Source: Clostridiales bacterium
Lineage (GTDB): Bacteria; Bacillota; Clostridia; Oscillospirales; Oscillospiraceae
Assembly: GCA_025757645.1 (NCBI GenBank)
Contig: CP107216.1
Location: forward strand, 2,201,001-2,265,000
Direction of reading: 5' to 3'
DNA: 64,000 bases
Both the position numbers and the translations under genes were made by a program. Position 1 is the first letter of the stretch. Every line of letters begins with the position of its first letter. Below are positions 43,341 through 52,178 of the stretch, one piece after another. Under the pieces are notes generated by a model that searched no databases, was not told the DNA's origin, and saw only the letters and a list, made by a program, of their open reading frames with translations.

Positions 43341-44212
43341 TTGTCCCCCTCCTTATTGCGCTTGAGGAAGAAGTTGAGCGTGGCGTTGATGAGCATGATG
43401 AACAAAAACAGCACCAGCGCGATGGAAAACAGCGCCTGCCGCTGCAGGCCGCTGGAGTAGGACATTTCGCTGGCGACGGCGGTGGTCAGAAAGCGCACGC
43501 TCTGAAACAGGCTCGGCATATTCGGCACATTGCCCGACACCATCATGACGGCCATGGCCTCGCCGATGGCGCGGCCGACGCCGAGCACGACGGCGGCGGC
43601 AATGCCGCTCTTCGCCGCCGGGACGGAAACCTTGAAATACGTCTCGATGGGCGTCGCGCCGAGCGCGAGCGATGCGTCCTCATACTCGGGTGGCACGGCC
43701 TCGAGCGCCGTGACGGACACCTTGATGATCGACGGCAGGATCATGATCGCCAGCACGACGATGGCGGCGAGCAGGCTCGCGCCGTCGGCCAGGTGAAACA
43801 CCTTGCGGATGCCCGGCACGAGCACGAGCATACCCACAAGGCCGTAGACGACCGACGGGATGCCGGCCAGCAGGCTCACGGCCGATTCCAGCACGGTCTT
43901 GAGCCGCGGCGGGGCGACCTTCGCCAGATACACGGCCGTCAGGAAGCCCAGCGGCACGCCGAGCACGATGGCCCCGGCCGTGCCGTATACACTCGTCAGA
44001 ATGAACGGTAAAATGCCGTACGACGGCTCTGCCGCCGTGGAGGCCCACGTCTTGCCGAACAGAAACGGGACGAGCCCGATCTTCTGGATGGCGGGGATTC
44101 CGGAGACGATCAGGTACACGCTGATGAGCAGCACACACCCGACGGTGATAAGGCCAAGGAGCAGAAACACGCCATGCACGACCGTCTCCAGAACTTGAGA
44201 TCTCTTTTTCAT
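43337..44212 (-). CDS. pstC: Phosphate ABC transporter permease PstC
   Basis: A 291-residue permease. The start is taken at ATG 44212 (MKKRSQVLE), behind CAGAGGTG; a longer frame reaches 44338 through the pstS-pstC spacer and is not needed. Blocks are GVPLGFLTAVYLAKVAPP, LLAGIPSVVYGLVGML and the EAA loop EDASLALGATPIETYFKVSVP. A partial-terminator hairpin precedes it. Confidence 0.94.
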   Translation of the reverse strand: MKKRSQVLETVVHGVFLLLGLITVGCVLLISVYLIVSGIPAIQKIGLVPFLFGKTWASTAAEPSYGILPFILTSVYGTAGAIVLGVPLGFLTAVYLAKVAPPRLKTVLESAVSLLAGIPSVVYGLVGMLVLVPGIRKVFHLADGASLLAAIVVLAIMILPSIIKVSVTALEAVPPEYEDASLALGATPIETYFKVSVPAAKSGIAAAVVLGVGRAIGEAMAVMMVSGNVPNMPSLFQSVRFLTTAVASEMSYSSGLQRQALFSIALVLFLFIMLINATLNFFLKRNKEGDK

Positions 44213-44236
44213 ATCCAGCACCTCTGTATATGCGAA

Positions 44237-44259
44237 AGGCGGCTGGTCTCCAGCCGCCT
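44237..44259 (-). terminator. Intercistronic hairpin between pstS and pstC
   Basis: Ten-base arms AGGCGGCTGG and complement with a 3-base loop and only TTT after it. A leaky terminator or 3' stability hairpin here would make more PstS than permease, as is usual for binding proteins. Confidence 0.65.
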
Positions 44260-44276
44260 GTACGCTTGTCTGTGGC

Positions 44277-45107
44277 TCAGGCCACCGGGACTGCGCCCGC
44301 CGCGGAGATGATGGACGCGGCATCTGCAGAGGTCGCAAAGTCGAAGAACTTCTGCGCGGTCTCGCTCAGGGCCACGCCTTCCTTCGTCACGAGGACGAAC
44401 GGACGCTGCACGAGGTAGGTGCCGTCCTTGACGGTCGCTTCCGTCGGGGCAACACCGTTGACGGTCAGGGCCTTGACGCTGTCCTTGATGGCAGCCAGAG
44501 AGGCATAGCCGATGGCGTTCGGGTTCTGGGACACGGTAGTGATGACATCGCCCGTGGAGGTCAGCTCCTGACGGTACTGGCAGGCATCCTTCGTGTCAGT
44601 GATGGACTCGAAGCCGTCGCGCGTGCCGCTGCCGGCCTCGCGGCCGATGAGGACGATCTCGGCGTCGTTGCCGCCGACATCCTTCCAGTTGGTGATCTCA
44701 CCGGTGTAGATCTTGGCGATCTGCTCCAGGGTCAGGTCCTTGACGGGGTTCTGGGGGTTGACGATGATGGCGATGCCGTCGAGGGCGAGGGTGGTCTCCT
44801 TCAGGCCGGATGCCTTCTCGTCGTCCTTGAGCGCGCGGCTCGACAGGCCGATGTCGCAGCGGCCCTCGGAGACGGCCTGGATGCCGGAGCCGGAGCCGGT
44901 CGGGTTATAGGTGAAGGTCGTGCCCGAGTTTGCTTCCATGAAGGACTCGCCGAGCGCGCCGATGACTTTTTCCATCGAGGTGGAACCGTCGGTCGAGACC
45001 GTGCCGCCGGCAGCGGCCGTGTTGTTGTCATCCGCCTTCTGGCCGCAGCCCGCGAACAGCGAGAGCGCCATGACGGCAATGCACAAAATGGTAATGATCT
45101 TTTTCAA
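44277..45107 (-). CDS. pstS: Phosphate-binding lipoprotein PstS
   Basis: A 276-residue lipoprotein. The start is TTG 45107, 9 bases behind AAAGGAG, giving a signal that ends LSLFAGCGQ (lipidated Cys21). Phosphate-binding blocks are TDGSTSMEKVI, RALKDDEKASGLKE, IGREAGSGTRDGFE and the SQNPNAIGYASL segment. It captures phosphate outside the cell for PstCAB. An ATG start would lie in frame at 45167, but it has no signal-like N-terminus. Confidence 0.95.
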   Translation of the reverse strand: MKKIITILCIAVMALSLFAGCGQKADDNNTAAAGGTVSTDGSTSMEKVIGALGESFMEANSGTTFTYNPTGSGSGIQAVSEGRCDIGLSSRALKDDEKASGLKETTLALDGIAIIVNPQNPVKDLTLEQIAKIYTGEITNWKDVGGNDAEIVLIGREAGSGTRDGFESITDTKDACQYRQELTSTGDVITTVSQNPNAIGYASLAAIKDSVKALTVNGVAPTEATVKDGTYLVQRPFVLVTKEGVALSETAQKFFDFATSADAASIISAAGAVPVA

Positions 45108-45182
45108 GATGAAGTGCTCCTTTCGAACTTCGATTTTGATTTTGGTTTTTTGTTCCCTACGCTTCACAGGATAAGCAGGGGA

Positions 45183-45231
45183 TGTAAAAACGAAAAGAGC
45201 GCTTATGTAAAATGCGTGTAAAATTGTAAAA
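45183..45231 (-). promoter_or_regulatory. Putative Pho box upstream of pstS
   Basis: Minus strand TTTTACA occurs four times (45231-45225, 45223-45217, 45212-45206, 45189-45183) with steps of 8, 11 and 23 bases. It resembles Gram-positive PhoP sites, which are TTnACA direct repeats about 11 bases apart. The core promoter is not clear. Confidence 0.65.
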
Positions 45232-45357
45232 CGCCACAGTTTGCAGCGCGTTTTTCACCAAATTTCGTATCTCGCGTTGATAAACAGACGTTTTCCGTGC
45301 GACTGTCAGCAAATATTTCATGAAAAATCTGCGCATATTTTCATCCCCTACGGGGGC

Positions 45358-45386
45358 TTACAGTTTCGGCCGCCGTCCGTTATACT
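45358..45386 (+). promoter_or_regulatory. Promoter of the metal ABC transporter operon
   Basis: TTACAG (45358-45363), 17-base spacer, TATACT (45381-45386), about 50 bases before the binding-protein gene. Confidence 0.65.
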
Positions 45387-45437
45387 AATGACAATGCTCC
45401 GAAACGGAGAAATACAGGAAGAGAGGATACACGCACT

Positions 45438-46529
45438 ATGCGAAATCGAAGATGGATCTGCCTGCTGCTGGCAGTCTTGACGCTGCTGGCCTGCACGGCC
45501 TGCGGCGTAAAAACGAACGACGGCGCCTCCGGCGACGTGCGCACGCTCACCGACAGCAAAAACCGCACCGTGGAAGTCCCCAAACAGGTGGACCGCGTCG
45601 TGTGCGTCGGCGTCGGCGCGCTGCGCTACAGCTGCTATGTCGGCGCGGCTGACCGCGTGGTCGGCGTGGAGGACTACGAGACCAAGGCCGGCATGAGCCG
45701 CCTGTATAACTACGTAAACTTCGATAAATTCAAGGACCTGCCCGTCACCGGCACGAACGGCGAGCCGTATGTGGAGCAGATCATCGACGTCGCACCGCAG
45801 GTCATCGTCATGAGCGCCTACGCCTCGTGCGATGCGGACGAGCTGAGCGCGAAGACCGGCATCCCGGTCTTTGTCGTGCCCGGCAGCGACACCACGCTCG
45901 ATGACGCCGCCTACGAGACCATCCGTCTGCTCGGCGAGCTCTACGGGCTGGAAACGCGCGCGCAAGAGCTGACCAAGTACCTCAAGGGCATCCAGACCGA
46001 CCTCGACACGCGCACGGCCAAGATTGCAGACGATCAGAAGCCGTCCGTCTATGTTGGCGGCGTGTCCTTCAAGGGGCAGCACGGCTTTGAGGGCACGGAG
46101 GCAGGCTACGGCCCGTTTGCGCTCATCCACGCCAAAAACCTCGCCGACACGACCGGGCAGACCGGCGCGTTCAACATCGACACCGAGCAGGTGCTCGCCT
46201 GGGACCCGGACATGATCTTCCTGGACTTTAATGGTATGCCCCTGATCAACGAAGATTATCAGGCGAATCCTGCATTTTATAACAGCCTCACCGCCGTACG
46301 CAGCGGAAAGGTCTACTCGCAGATCTCGTTCCGCTCCTCGGCCTCCAATCTGGAGACGGCGCTGGCCGATGCCTATTATGCCGCCTGCGTGCTGTATCCG
46401 GAGCAGTTTGCCGACATTGACCCCGAGGCCAAGGCCGGCGAGATCTTTACGGAGCTGCTCGGCTCCAACCCCTATCCCGATCTGAAGGAGGCCGGGTATG
46501 CATTCCGTGCCATCACACTCGGCGAGTAA
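45438..46529 (+). CDS. Metal or cofactor ABC transporter substrate-binding lipoprotein (FecB/BtuF type)
   Basis: A 363-residue lipoprotein with a signal containing LLACTAC (lipid site Cys19 or Cys22). The mature part has TLTDSKNRTVEVPKQVDRVV and YVEQIIDVAPQVIVMSAY. It also has AFNIDTEQVLAWDPDMIFLDFNG and the C-terminal SNPYPDLKEAGY. This is the helix-backbone type III binding protein that serves FecCD permeases. The partner FmdE gene suggests molybdate, tungstate or iron rather than cobalamin, but the ligand cannot be read. It overlaps the permease gene by 32 bases. Confidence 0.85.
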   Translation: MRNRRWICLLLAVLTLLACTACGVKTNDGASGDVRTLTDSKNRTVEVPKQVDRVVCVGVGALRYSCYVGAADRVVGVEDYETKAGMSRLYNYVNFDKFKDLPVTGTNGEPYVEQIIDVAPQVIVMSAYASCDADELSAKTGIPVFVVPGSDTTLDDAAYETIRLLGELYGLETRAQELTKYLKGIQTDLDTRTAKIADDQKPSVYVGGVSFKGQHGFEGTEAGYGPFALIHAKNLADTTGQTGAFNIDTEQVLAWDPDMIFLDFNGMPLINEDYQANPAFYNSLTAVRSGKVYSQISFRSSASNLETALADAYYAACVLYPEQFADIDPEAKAGEIFTELLGSNPYPDLKEAGYAFRAITLGE

Positions 46530-47553
46530 GCCGCACGATTCCGACTACAGCCGCAACCGCGCCAGAAGCATCCGCTTTCTGATCCTGCTGGCGGCCATTC
46601 TGGCGCTCGCGTTCTTTTTGTCGCTGCGCGCCGGGTCTTACAACACGCCCGCCGCCGAGCTCATCCGGGGCATCTTCGGCCGGGCGTCGGACGCGAAGAT
46701 CAATCTCGTCATCCGCAATAACCGCCTGCCGCGCATCTGCACCGCCATGGTCGCCGGCGCGGGACTGGGGCTGGCCGGGTGCATCCTGCAGGCCGTGCTG
46801 CGCAATCCGCTCGCCTCGGCCTCTACGCTCGGCGTGTCGCAGGGTGCGACGTTCGGCGCAGCCGTCGCCATCATCGGTCTCGGCCTGAGCCAGGCCGGCA
46901 GCTGGGCTATTCCGCTGTGCTCGTTTCTCGGCTCGCTGCTTGTCGCGGCCGTGATTCTGGGGCTGAGCCAGTTCAAGCAGATCTCCTCGGAAGGCATCGT
47001 GCTCGCGGGCGTCGCCATCAGCTCCATGCTGACCGGCGCGACCACGCTGCTGCAATACTTTGCCGACGAGGTCGCGCTCTCGTCGCTCGTATTCTGGACG
47101 TTCGGCGACCTCGGCAGCACGGACTGGCAGTCCCTGCGCGGCATGGCGCTGGCCGTACTGCTGCTGATCGGCTACTGCTACCTGCACCGCTGGGACTATA
47201 ACGCCCTGCTCTCCGGCGAGGAGACGGCGCTGAGTCTCGGCATCCATGTGCGGCGGCTGACACTCACGAACGTTGTGCTCACGTGCTTTGTCTGCTCGGT
47301 GATCGTGTCGCACGTCGGCCTCATCAACTTCATCGGTCTCGTTGCGCCGCACATCGTGCGCATGGTCGTCGGCAACAACTATATCTATCTCATCCCCGGC
47401 TCCGTGCTCGCCGGCGCGGCGCTGCTGCTGCTGAGTGATCTGGCCGCGCGCGTGGTCATCATGCCGGTCATTCTGCCGATCGGCGCGCTGACGGCGTTTC
47501 TCGGCGGCCCGCTGTTTTTGTACCTGCTGTTCAAGGGGAGGGGCCGGACATGA
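46498..47553 (+). CDS. FecCD-family ABC transporter permease
   Basis: A 351-residue permease with about ten helices. Conserved blocks: RLPRICTAMVAGAGLGLAGCILQAVLRNPLASASTLGVSQGATFGA, ALSLGIHVRRL and the C-terminal FIGLVAPHIVRMVVG. AAGGAGG lies 6 bases before ATG 46498, inside the end of the binding-protein gene. It belongs to the same family as iron-siderophore, B12 and MolBC-type molybdate permeases. Confidence 0.93.
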   Translation: MHSVPSHSASKPHDSDYSRNRARSIRFLILLAAILALAFFLSLRAGSYNTPAAELIRGIFGRASDAKINLVIRNNRLPRICTAMVAGAGLGLAGCILQAVLRNPLASASTLGVSQGATFGAAVAIIGLGLSQAGSWAIPLCSFLGSLLVAAVILGLSQFKQISSEGIVLAGVAISSMLTGATTLLQYFADEVALSSLVFWTFGDLGSTDWQSLRGMALAVLLLIGYCYLHRWDYNALLSGEETALSLGIHVRRLTLTNVVLTCFVCSVIVSHVGLINFIGLVAPHIVRMVVGNNYIYLIPGSVLAGAALLLLSDLAARVVIMPVILPIGALTAFLGGPLFLYLLFKGRGRT

Positions 47554-48326
47554 TCTGTGTGGACCATCTCTGCTATCACTATAAGGGCGGGCGGCCGATC
47601 CTCCGCGATGTGAGCTTTGAACTGGAGAGCGGGCGCTTTCTGGCCGTGCTCGGCAACAACGGCGTCGGCAAGAGCACACTGCTCAAGTGCATGAACCGTA
47701 TCCTCACGGCTGACAGCGGGCACTGCCGTATCGACGGGGAGGATCTGCTCACGCTCTCCCACCGGGAGATCGCAAAACGCGTAGCCTTCGTGGCACAGCA
47801 CGTGCCCGACACACAGATGACCGTGCACGACATGGTCATGCTCGGACGGCGGCCCTACATGACCTGGGGCGTGACGGAGCACGACCACCATGTCGTGCAC
47901 GAGGCCATGCGCTATCTGAATCTGGAGGACATGCGCGGCCGGTTCCTCAACCGGCTCTCCGGCGGCGAGCGGCAGAAGGTCATGCTCGCCCGCGCGCTGG
48001 CGCAGGAGCCGACGCTCCTGCTGCTGGACGAACCGACCAGCAATCTCGACATCCGCAATCAATATCAGGTGCTGCAGATCACGCGCGACCTGTGCCGCGA
48101 GCAGAATCTCACGGCGATGATCGTCATCCACGACCTGAACCTCGCGCTGCGGTTCTGCGACCGCTTTCTGCTGCTGCGCGAGGGCGAGGTGTACCGTTAC
48201 GGCGGCGCAGAGATCTTCGACACCGACGCCCTGCGGGACGTCTACGGCGTGACGGGCAGCATCGTGGACGTGCAGGGGCACAGGCTCGTGCTCATTGATG
48301 ACGAAGAAAAGGAGACAAGATCATGA
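47550..48326 (+). CDS. ABC transporter ATP-binding protein (FecE type)
   Basis: A 258-residue ATPase. Walker A is GNNGVGKST, the Q-loop lies near VAFVAQHVPD, the signature is LSGGERQKVMLARAL and Walker B is LLLLDEPTSNLDI. It powers the FecCD permease. It overlaps both neighbours by 4 bases. Confidence 0.95.
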   Translation: MICVDHLCYHYKGGRPILRDVSFELESGRFLAVLGNNGVGKSTLLKCMNRILTADSGHCRIDGEDLLTLSHREIAKRVAFVAQHVPDTQMTVHDMVMLGRRPYMTWGVTEHDHHVVHEAMRYLNLEDMRGRFLNRLSGGERQKVMLARALAQEPTLLLLDEPTSNLDIRNQYQVLQITRDLCREQNLTAMIVIHDLNLALRFCDRFLLLREGEVYRYGGAEIFDTDALRDVYGVTGSIVDVQGHRLVLIDDEEKETRS

Positions 48327-48844
48327 CCAACTGGGAAACCTGCGTACAATTTCACGGCCACGCCTGCGGCGGGCTGACGATCGGATATAAGGCCGCGTGC
48401 TACGCCGCCGAGCTGCTGGAGCTGTCCTTCTCCGGCGACGAGCAGGTCGTGTGCATCGCGGAAAACGACGCCTGCGGCGTGGACGCCATTCAGGCGCTGC
48501 TCGGGTGCAGCATCGGCAAGGGCAACCTGCTGTTTCATATGCGCGGCAAACAGGCGTTCTCGTTTTATAACCGCGCCACGGGCAAGTCCGTGCGCCTGGT
48601 GCTCCGGCCGCGGCCGGAGGGGATGACGCGCGAGGAATCCTTCGCCTACTATCAGGCGCAGAAACCGGCCGACCTGTTCGACGTCAAACCGGCGACCATC
48701 CCGCTGCCAGAGCCGGCCAAACTATTTGACTCCTACCCGTGCGCGTGCTGCGGCGAGGTGACGGGCGCCAACTGGATCCGCCTCGTCGGCGGGCAGAAGC
48801 TGTGCCTCGACTGCGCCGGGAACTACGACCGGTTCGACGTCTGA
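48323..48844 (+). CDS. FmdE family protein
   Basis: A 173-residue protein. The FmdE signature FHGHACGGLTIGYKA is at residues 9-23, followed by ENDACGVDAIQALLGCSIGKGNL. A C-terminal Cys4 zinc ribbon (CACCGE and LCLDC) closes the protein. FmdE is named for the formylmethanofuran dehydrogenase operon of methanogens, but bacterial members occur beside molybdate- or iron-type ABC transporters. A role in metal handling is inferred from context. It is the last gene of the operon. Confidence 0.88.
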   Translation: MTNWETCVQFHGHACGGLTIGYKAACYAAELLELSFSGDEQVVCIAENDACGVDAIQALLGCSIGKGNLLFHMRGKQAFSFYNRATGKSVRLVLRPRPEGMTREESFAYYQAQKPADLFDVKPATIPLPEPAKLFDSYPCACCGEVTGANWIRLVGGQKLCLDCAGNYDRFDV

Positions 48845-48855
48845 GAATAACAAAA

Positions 48856-48886
48856 AACTCCGGCTTCCAGAACGGAAGCCGGAGTT
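48856..48886 (+). terminator. Terminator of the ABC transporter-fmdE operon
   Basis: Thirteen-base arms AACTCCGGCTTCC and complement, followed by a short T-rich run CAGTTTAT. Confidence 0.8.
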
Positions 48887-48893
48887 CAGTTTA

Positions 48894-49083
48894 TCCAAAA
48901 CCTCGTAGAGTTTCGCCGCCGGAGCGGCGAAAGAAAGTGAGATCATTTTCTTCGGCGACATGTGCGTCGGAGAAAATACTTCTCAGGCTGCAAGTGTGGA
49001 ATTTGTGCGCCGTGGACGCACAAATTATGCGCGCAGCAGACTGCAGCCTCTTTGTCAAAAAGTAACACTTTTTGACAGTCTCA
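48894..49083 (-). repeat. Dispersed multi-hairpin repeat, copy B
   Basis: Inverted copy of 31934-32099 with eight differing codon-sized positions in the central part and a 24-base insertion. The insertion creates a perfect 10-base hairpin AATTTGTGCG/CGCACAAATT. It runs to the stop codon of the following methyltransferase gene. Confidence 0.8.
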
Positions 49084-49902
49084 GCCGCGCAGCAGCGCGA
49101 GCTGGTAAAACGCGACGGCGCTCGCCGCGGCCACATTGAGCGAATCGACCCCATGCGTCATGGGGATGCGCACCGTGTAATCGCACGCGGCGATCGTGCG
49201 GGCGGCCAGCCCGTCCCCCTCCGTGCCGAGCACGATGGCAAGGCGCGGCACGGCGCGCAGGCGCTTGTCGTCGATGCGCAGCGAATCGTCCCGCAGCGCC
49301 ATGGCCGCCGTTTGAAAGCCGAGGGCGTGCAGCGTCTGCTGCCAGTCGCCGTCCTCAGGCAGGTACGTCCACGGCACCTGAAAGACCGTGCCCATGCTCA
49401 CGCGCACGGCGCGGCGGTAGAGCGGGTCGCTGCCCGCCGACGTGAGCAGCACGGCGTCCACGCCGAGCGCCGCCGCCGAGCGGAATATCGCGCCGATGTT
49501 CGTCGGGTTCATCACGTTTTCCAGCACGGCCACACGCGCAGCGTTGGCGCACAGGACGGCGACCTCCGGCAGTGCCGGGCGGCGCATGGCGCAGAGCATG
49601 CCGCGCGTGAGATGAAAACCTGTCAGCTGCGTGAGCACGTCGAGCTCGGCGGCATAGACCGGGATGTCCGCGGGGCAGCGCGCCAGGATCTCGCGCGCCT
49701 TGCCGTCCACGTGGCGGCGCTCCATCAAAAACGACACCGGCACGCACCCCGCGTCGAGCGCGCGGCCGATCACGAGCGGGCTCTCGGCGATGAAGAGGGC
49801 ATTTGCCGGGTCGGCGCGGTTGACGAGCTGGTTTTCCGTCAGGCGGGCGTACACGTCCAGCTCCGGCGCGGAAAAGTCCGAAATATCAAAAATCTTTGCC
49901 AT
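49081..49902 (-). CDS. TrmH/SpoU-type RNA 2'-O-methyltransferase
   Basis: A 273-residue protein. The N-terminal substrate domain is followed by the SPOUT knot: VLENVMNPTNIGAIFRSAAALGVD, LAIVLGTEGDGL and the C-terminal IPMTHGVDSLNVAAASAVAFYQL. It 2'-O-methylates a ribose in rRNA or tRNA; the target cannot be told. ATG 49902 is 8 bases behind AGAGAG; ATG 49923 is an alternative. Confidence 0.9.
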   Translation of the reverse strand: MAKIFDISDFSAPELDVYARLTENQLVNRADPANALFIAESPLVIGRALDAGCVPVSFLMERRHVDGKAREILARCPADIPVYAAELDVLTQLTGFHLTRGMLCAMRRPALPEVAVLCANAARVAVLENVMNPTNIGAIFRSAAALGVDAVLLTSAGSDPLYRRAVRVSMGTVFQVPWTYLPEDGDWQQTLHALGFQTAAMALRDDSLRIDDKRLRAVPRLAIVLGTEGDGLAARTIAACDYTVRIPMTHGVDSLNVAAASAVAFYQLALLRG

Positions 49903-50030
49903 AGCTGCATCTCTCTTTTCCATAGGGTCAGCCCGATTATAACCGATTTTGCGCGCGGACGCCACCGGTTTTTTTCCGCCGGTGTATGTCCCGCCGCGCC
50001 GGTGGGCATACTGGCACTGAGGTGATATTT

Positions 50031-50483
50031 ATGCAGTTGACCCCAAAAGAGGCCAGTTTACTCAAAGATCTCAAAGGGCAGGAGCAGCTGTGCGTGGACA
50101 AATATAACCGCCACGCCGCCAGCGCCAACGACCCGCAGCTGAAAAACCTGTTCGAGCAGATCGCGCAGGTCGAGCAGCAGCATCTCGACGCGATCACGCA
50201 GATGGAGGGCGGCACCGTCGCCCCACCGGCAGACTCCGCGACCGTGCCGACGACGTTCACGGCGACCTACAACAACACCGAGACCCCGCAAAAGCAAAAC
50301 GACTGCTACCTGTGCACGGACGTGCTCGCAATGGAAAAGCACGCCTCGCACCTGTACGACACGTGCGTGTTCGAGTTTGGCGATGCCAACGCCCGCAGCG
50401 TGCTCAACGACATTCAAAAGCAGGAGCAGCACCACGGCAAGGTCATCTATGACTATATGAACACCAACGCCATGTACGCCTGA
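50031..50483 (+). CDS. Spore coat protein CotF-like
   Basis: A 150-residue, mainly helical protein. It has LTPKEASLLKDLKGQEQLCVDKYNRHAASANDPQL, then QVEQQHLDAI and a C-terminal LAMEKHASHLYDTCVFEFGDANAR and KQEQHHGKVIYDYM. This ferritin-like helical pattern is that of CotF-type spore coat proteins in clostridia. GAGGTGA is 5 bases before the ATG. It has no neighbours in its operon. Confidence 0.85.
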   Translation: MQLTPKEASLLKDLKGQEQLCVDKYNRHAASANDPQLKNLFEQIAQVEQQHLDAITQMEGGTVAPPADSATVPTTFTATYNNTETPQKQNDCYLCTDVLAMEKHASHLYDTCVFEFGDANARSVLNDIQKQEQHHGKVIYDYMNTNAMYA

Positions 50484-50495
50484 CACCATCCGCGC

Positions 50496-50535
50496 AAAAA
50501 CGGCGTCCCCGAGGGCTCGGGGACGCCGTTTTTGT
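50496..50535. terminator. Bidirectional terminator between cotF and the aro operon end
   Basis: Arms AAAAACGGCGTCCCCGAG and complement, giving A5 and T5 tracts on both strands. It ends the cotF-like gene and the eight-gene aromatic operon. Confidence 0.9.
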
Positions 50536-50544
50536 CTGCGAAAT

Positions 50545-51738
50545 TTATTTGGTCAGGCCGTAGCTCTCGGCCAGCTTCCGGAACGCCGGGAGCGAGCGCT
50601 CGAGCTGGCTGCGCGCCACGCAGTAGGCCAGGCGCGCATAGCCGGGGCAGCCGAAATCATCGCCCGGCACGAGCAGGATGTCATAGTCCATCGCGCGGCG
50701 GCAAAACGCCCGGGCGTCCGGCTCCGGCGACTTGAGGAAGAGATAAAACGCGCCGTCCGGCCGCGCGCACGCATAGCCCATGTCCGTGAGCGCGCCGTAG
50801 ATCAGCTCGCGGTTGGCGGCATAGGCCGCGATGTCCGCCGTCTGGCCGAGGCACTCGGCCACGGCGAGCTGGAACAGCGACGACACGCACACATACCCCA
50901 GCGCGCGCCCCGCGCCGAGCACGGCCGCGTGCACGGCGGCGTAATCGTCTATGGCCGGGTGCAGGGCGAGAAAGCCCACGCGCTCGCCGGGCAGGGACAG
51001 CGTCTTGCTGTAGGAATAGCAGTAGATCGCGTTCGGATAGATCGCGGGCAGGAACGGCACCTCCACCCCGCCGTAGACCAGCTCGCGGTACGGCTCGTCG
51101 GCAATGATGTAGATCGGGTGGCCGTACCGGGCCTGTTTTTCGCGCAGGAACGCTGCTAGCGCCTCGAGCTCCGGGCGCGAGACGACGACACCGGAGGGGT
51201 TGTTCGGCGAGTTCAGGATGAGCAGCGCGGTCTTTTCCGTCACCGCGGCCGCGAGCGCATCGAGATCGAGCGCGAACGTGTCCGCCCGGCACGGCACAAC
51301 GCGCACGCTGCCGCCCGCCGCCTCGGCATAGACGGCGTACTCCGGGAAGTACGGCGCGAACACGATGGCCTCATCCCCCGGACCCATGAGCGCGCGCGTG
51401 AGGATGGCCAGCGCGCTCGACGCGCCGTCGGTCATGTAAATGTCCTGCGCGCGGTACACCTCGCCGAAGGTGTCCGTCAGGTAAGCCGCGACCTTTTCGC
51501 GCACGGACGCCATGCCCGGCGCGGGCGCGTAGGCGTGCAGCTGCGTGGGCGGCACGGTGTGCAGCAGCCGCTCGACCGCCTCCTGCACGCAGTCCGGCGG
51601 GTCGATGCTCGGGTTGCCGATGGCGAAGTTATAGACGTTTTCCGGGCCGATCTCGGCCGCGCGGCGCTCGCCGTAGGCCGCGATCTCGCGGATGGAGCAG
51701 CCGCTCTCGCCCCAGGCGACCATTTGTTTCGAGATCAT
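50545..51738 (-). CDS. Class I/II aminotransferase, last gene of the aromatic operon
   Basis: A 397-residue PLP enzyme. ATG 51738 follows GGAGGAGG. Conserved parts are NFAIGNPSIDPPD, the DGASSALAIL segment, NSPNNPSGVV, ADEPYRELVY and the PLP lysine in YSYSKTLSLPGERVG. Its place in the operon suggests transamination of phenylpyruvate, hydroxyphenylpyruvate or prephenate. An aspartate or alanine preference cannot be excluded. It overlaps aroQ by 4 bases. Confidence 0.88.
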   Translation of the reverse strand: MISKQMVAWGESGCSIREIAAYGERRAAEIGPENVYNFAIGNPSIDPPDCVQEAVERLLHTVPPTQLHAYAPAPGMASVREKVAAYLTDTFGEVYRAQDIYMTDGASSALAILTRALMGPGDEAIVFAPYFPEYAVYAEAAGGSVRVVPCRADTFALDLDALAAAVTEKTALLILNSPNNPSGVVVSRPELEALAAFLREKQARYGHPIYIIADEPYRELVYGGVEVPFLPAIYPNAIYCYSYSKTLSLPGERVGFLALHPAIDDYAAVHAAVLGAGRALGYVCVSSLFQLAVAECLGQTADIAAYAANRELIYGALTDMGYACARPDGAFYLFLKSPEPDARAFCRRAMDYDILLVPGDDFGCPGYARLAYCVARSQLERSLPAFRKLAESYGLTK

Positions 51739-52178
51739 GCGTTTGCCTCCTCCAGATACTGTTTCAGGTACAAAATGGCCTGACGGTAGCCCTCGAAGCC
51801 GAGACCCATGTATGTTTTCACGCACGCCATGCCGGCATAGGAGATCTGGCGGAAAGGCTCCCGGGCGCTGACGTCCGACAGGTGCACCTCCACCGCCGGG
51901 AGGGCCACGGCCTTGAGCGCGTCGAGAATGGCGACACTCGTGTGCGTATAGGCAGCGGGGTTGATGACGATGCCGTCGGCCGTGCCGTAGGCCGCCTGAA
52001 TGGCATCGACGATCGCGCCCTCGTGGTTGGACTGGAACAGGTCGACCTCTACGCCCGCATCGGCGGCGGATGCGCGGATGAAATCCTGCAGCGCGGCAAA
52101 GCTCCGGCTGCCGTAAATGGCCGGCTCACGCAGGCCGAGCAGGTTCAGGTTCGGGCCGTTGATGACGAGAAACTTCAT
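51735..52178 (-). CDS. aroQ: Type II 3-dehydroquinate dehydratase
   Basis: A 147-residue dodecameric-type enzyme: NGPNLNLLGLREPAIYG with the catalytic tyrosine, FQSNHEGAIVDAIQAA, NPAAYTHTSVAI and VEVHLSDVSAREPFR. It converts 3-dehydroquinate to 3-dehydroshikimate. It overlaps the aroE-aroK fusion by 4 bases. Confidence 0.97.
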   Translation of the reverse strand: MKFLVINGPNLNLLGLREPAIYGSRSFAALQDFIRASAADAGVEVDLFQSNHEGAIVDAIQAAYGTADGIVINPAAYTHTSVAILDALKAVALPAVEVHLSDVSAREPFRQISYAGMACVKTYMGLGFEGYRQAILYLKQYLEEANA

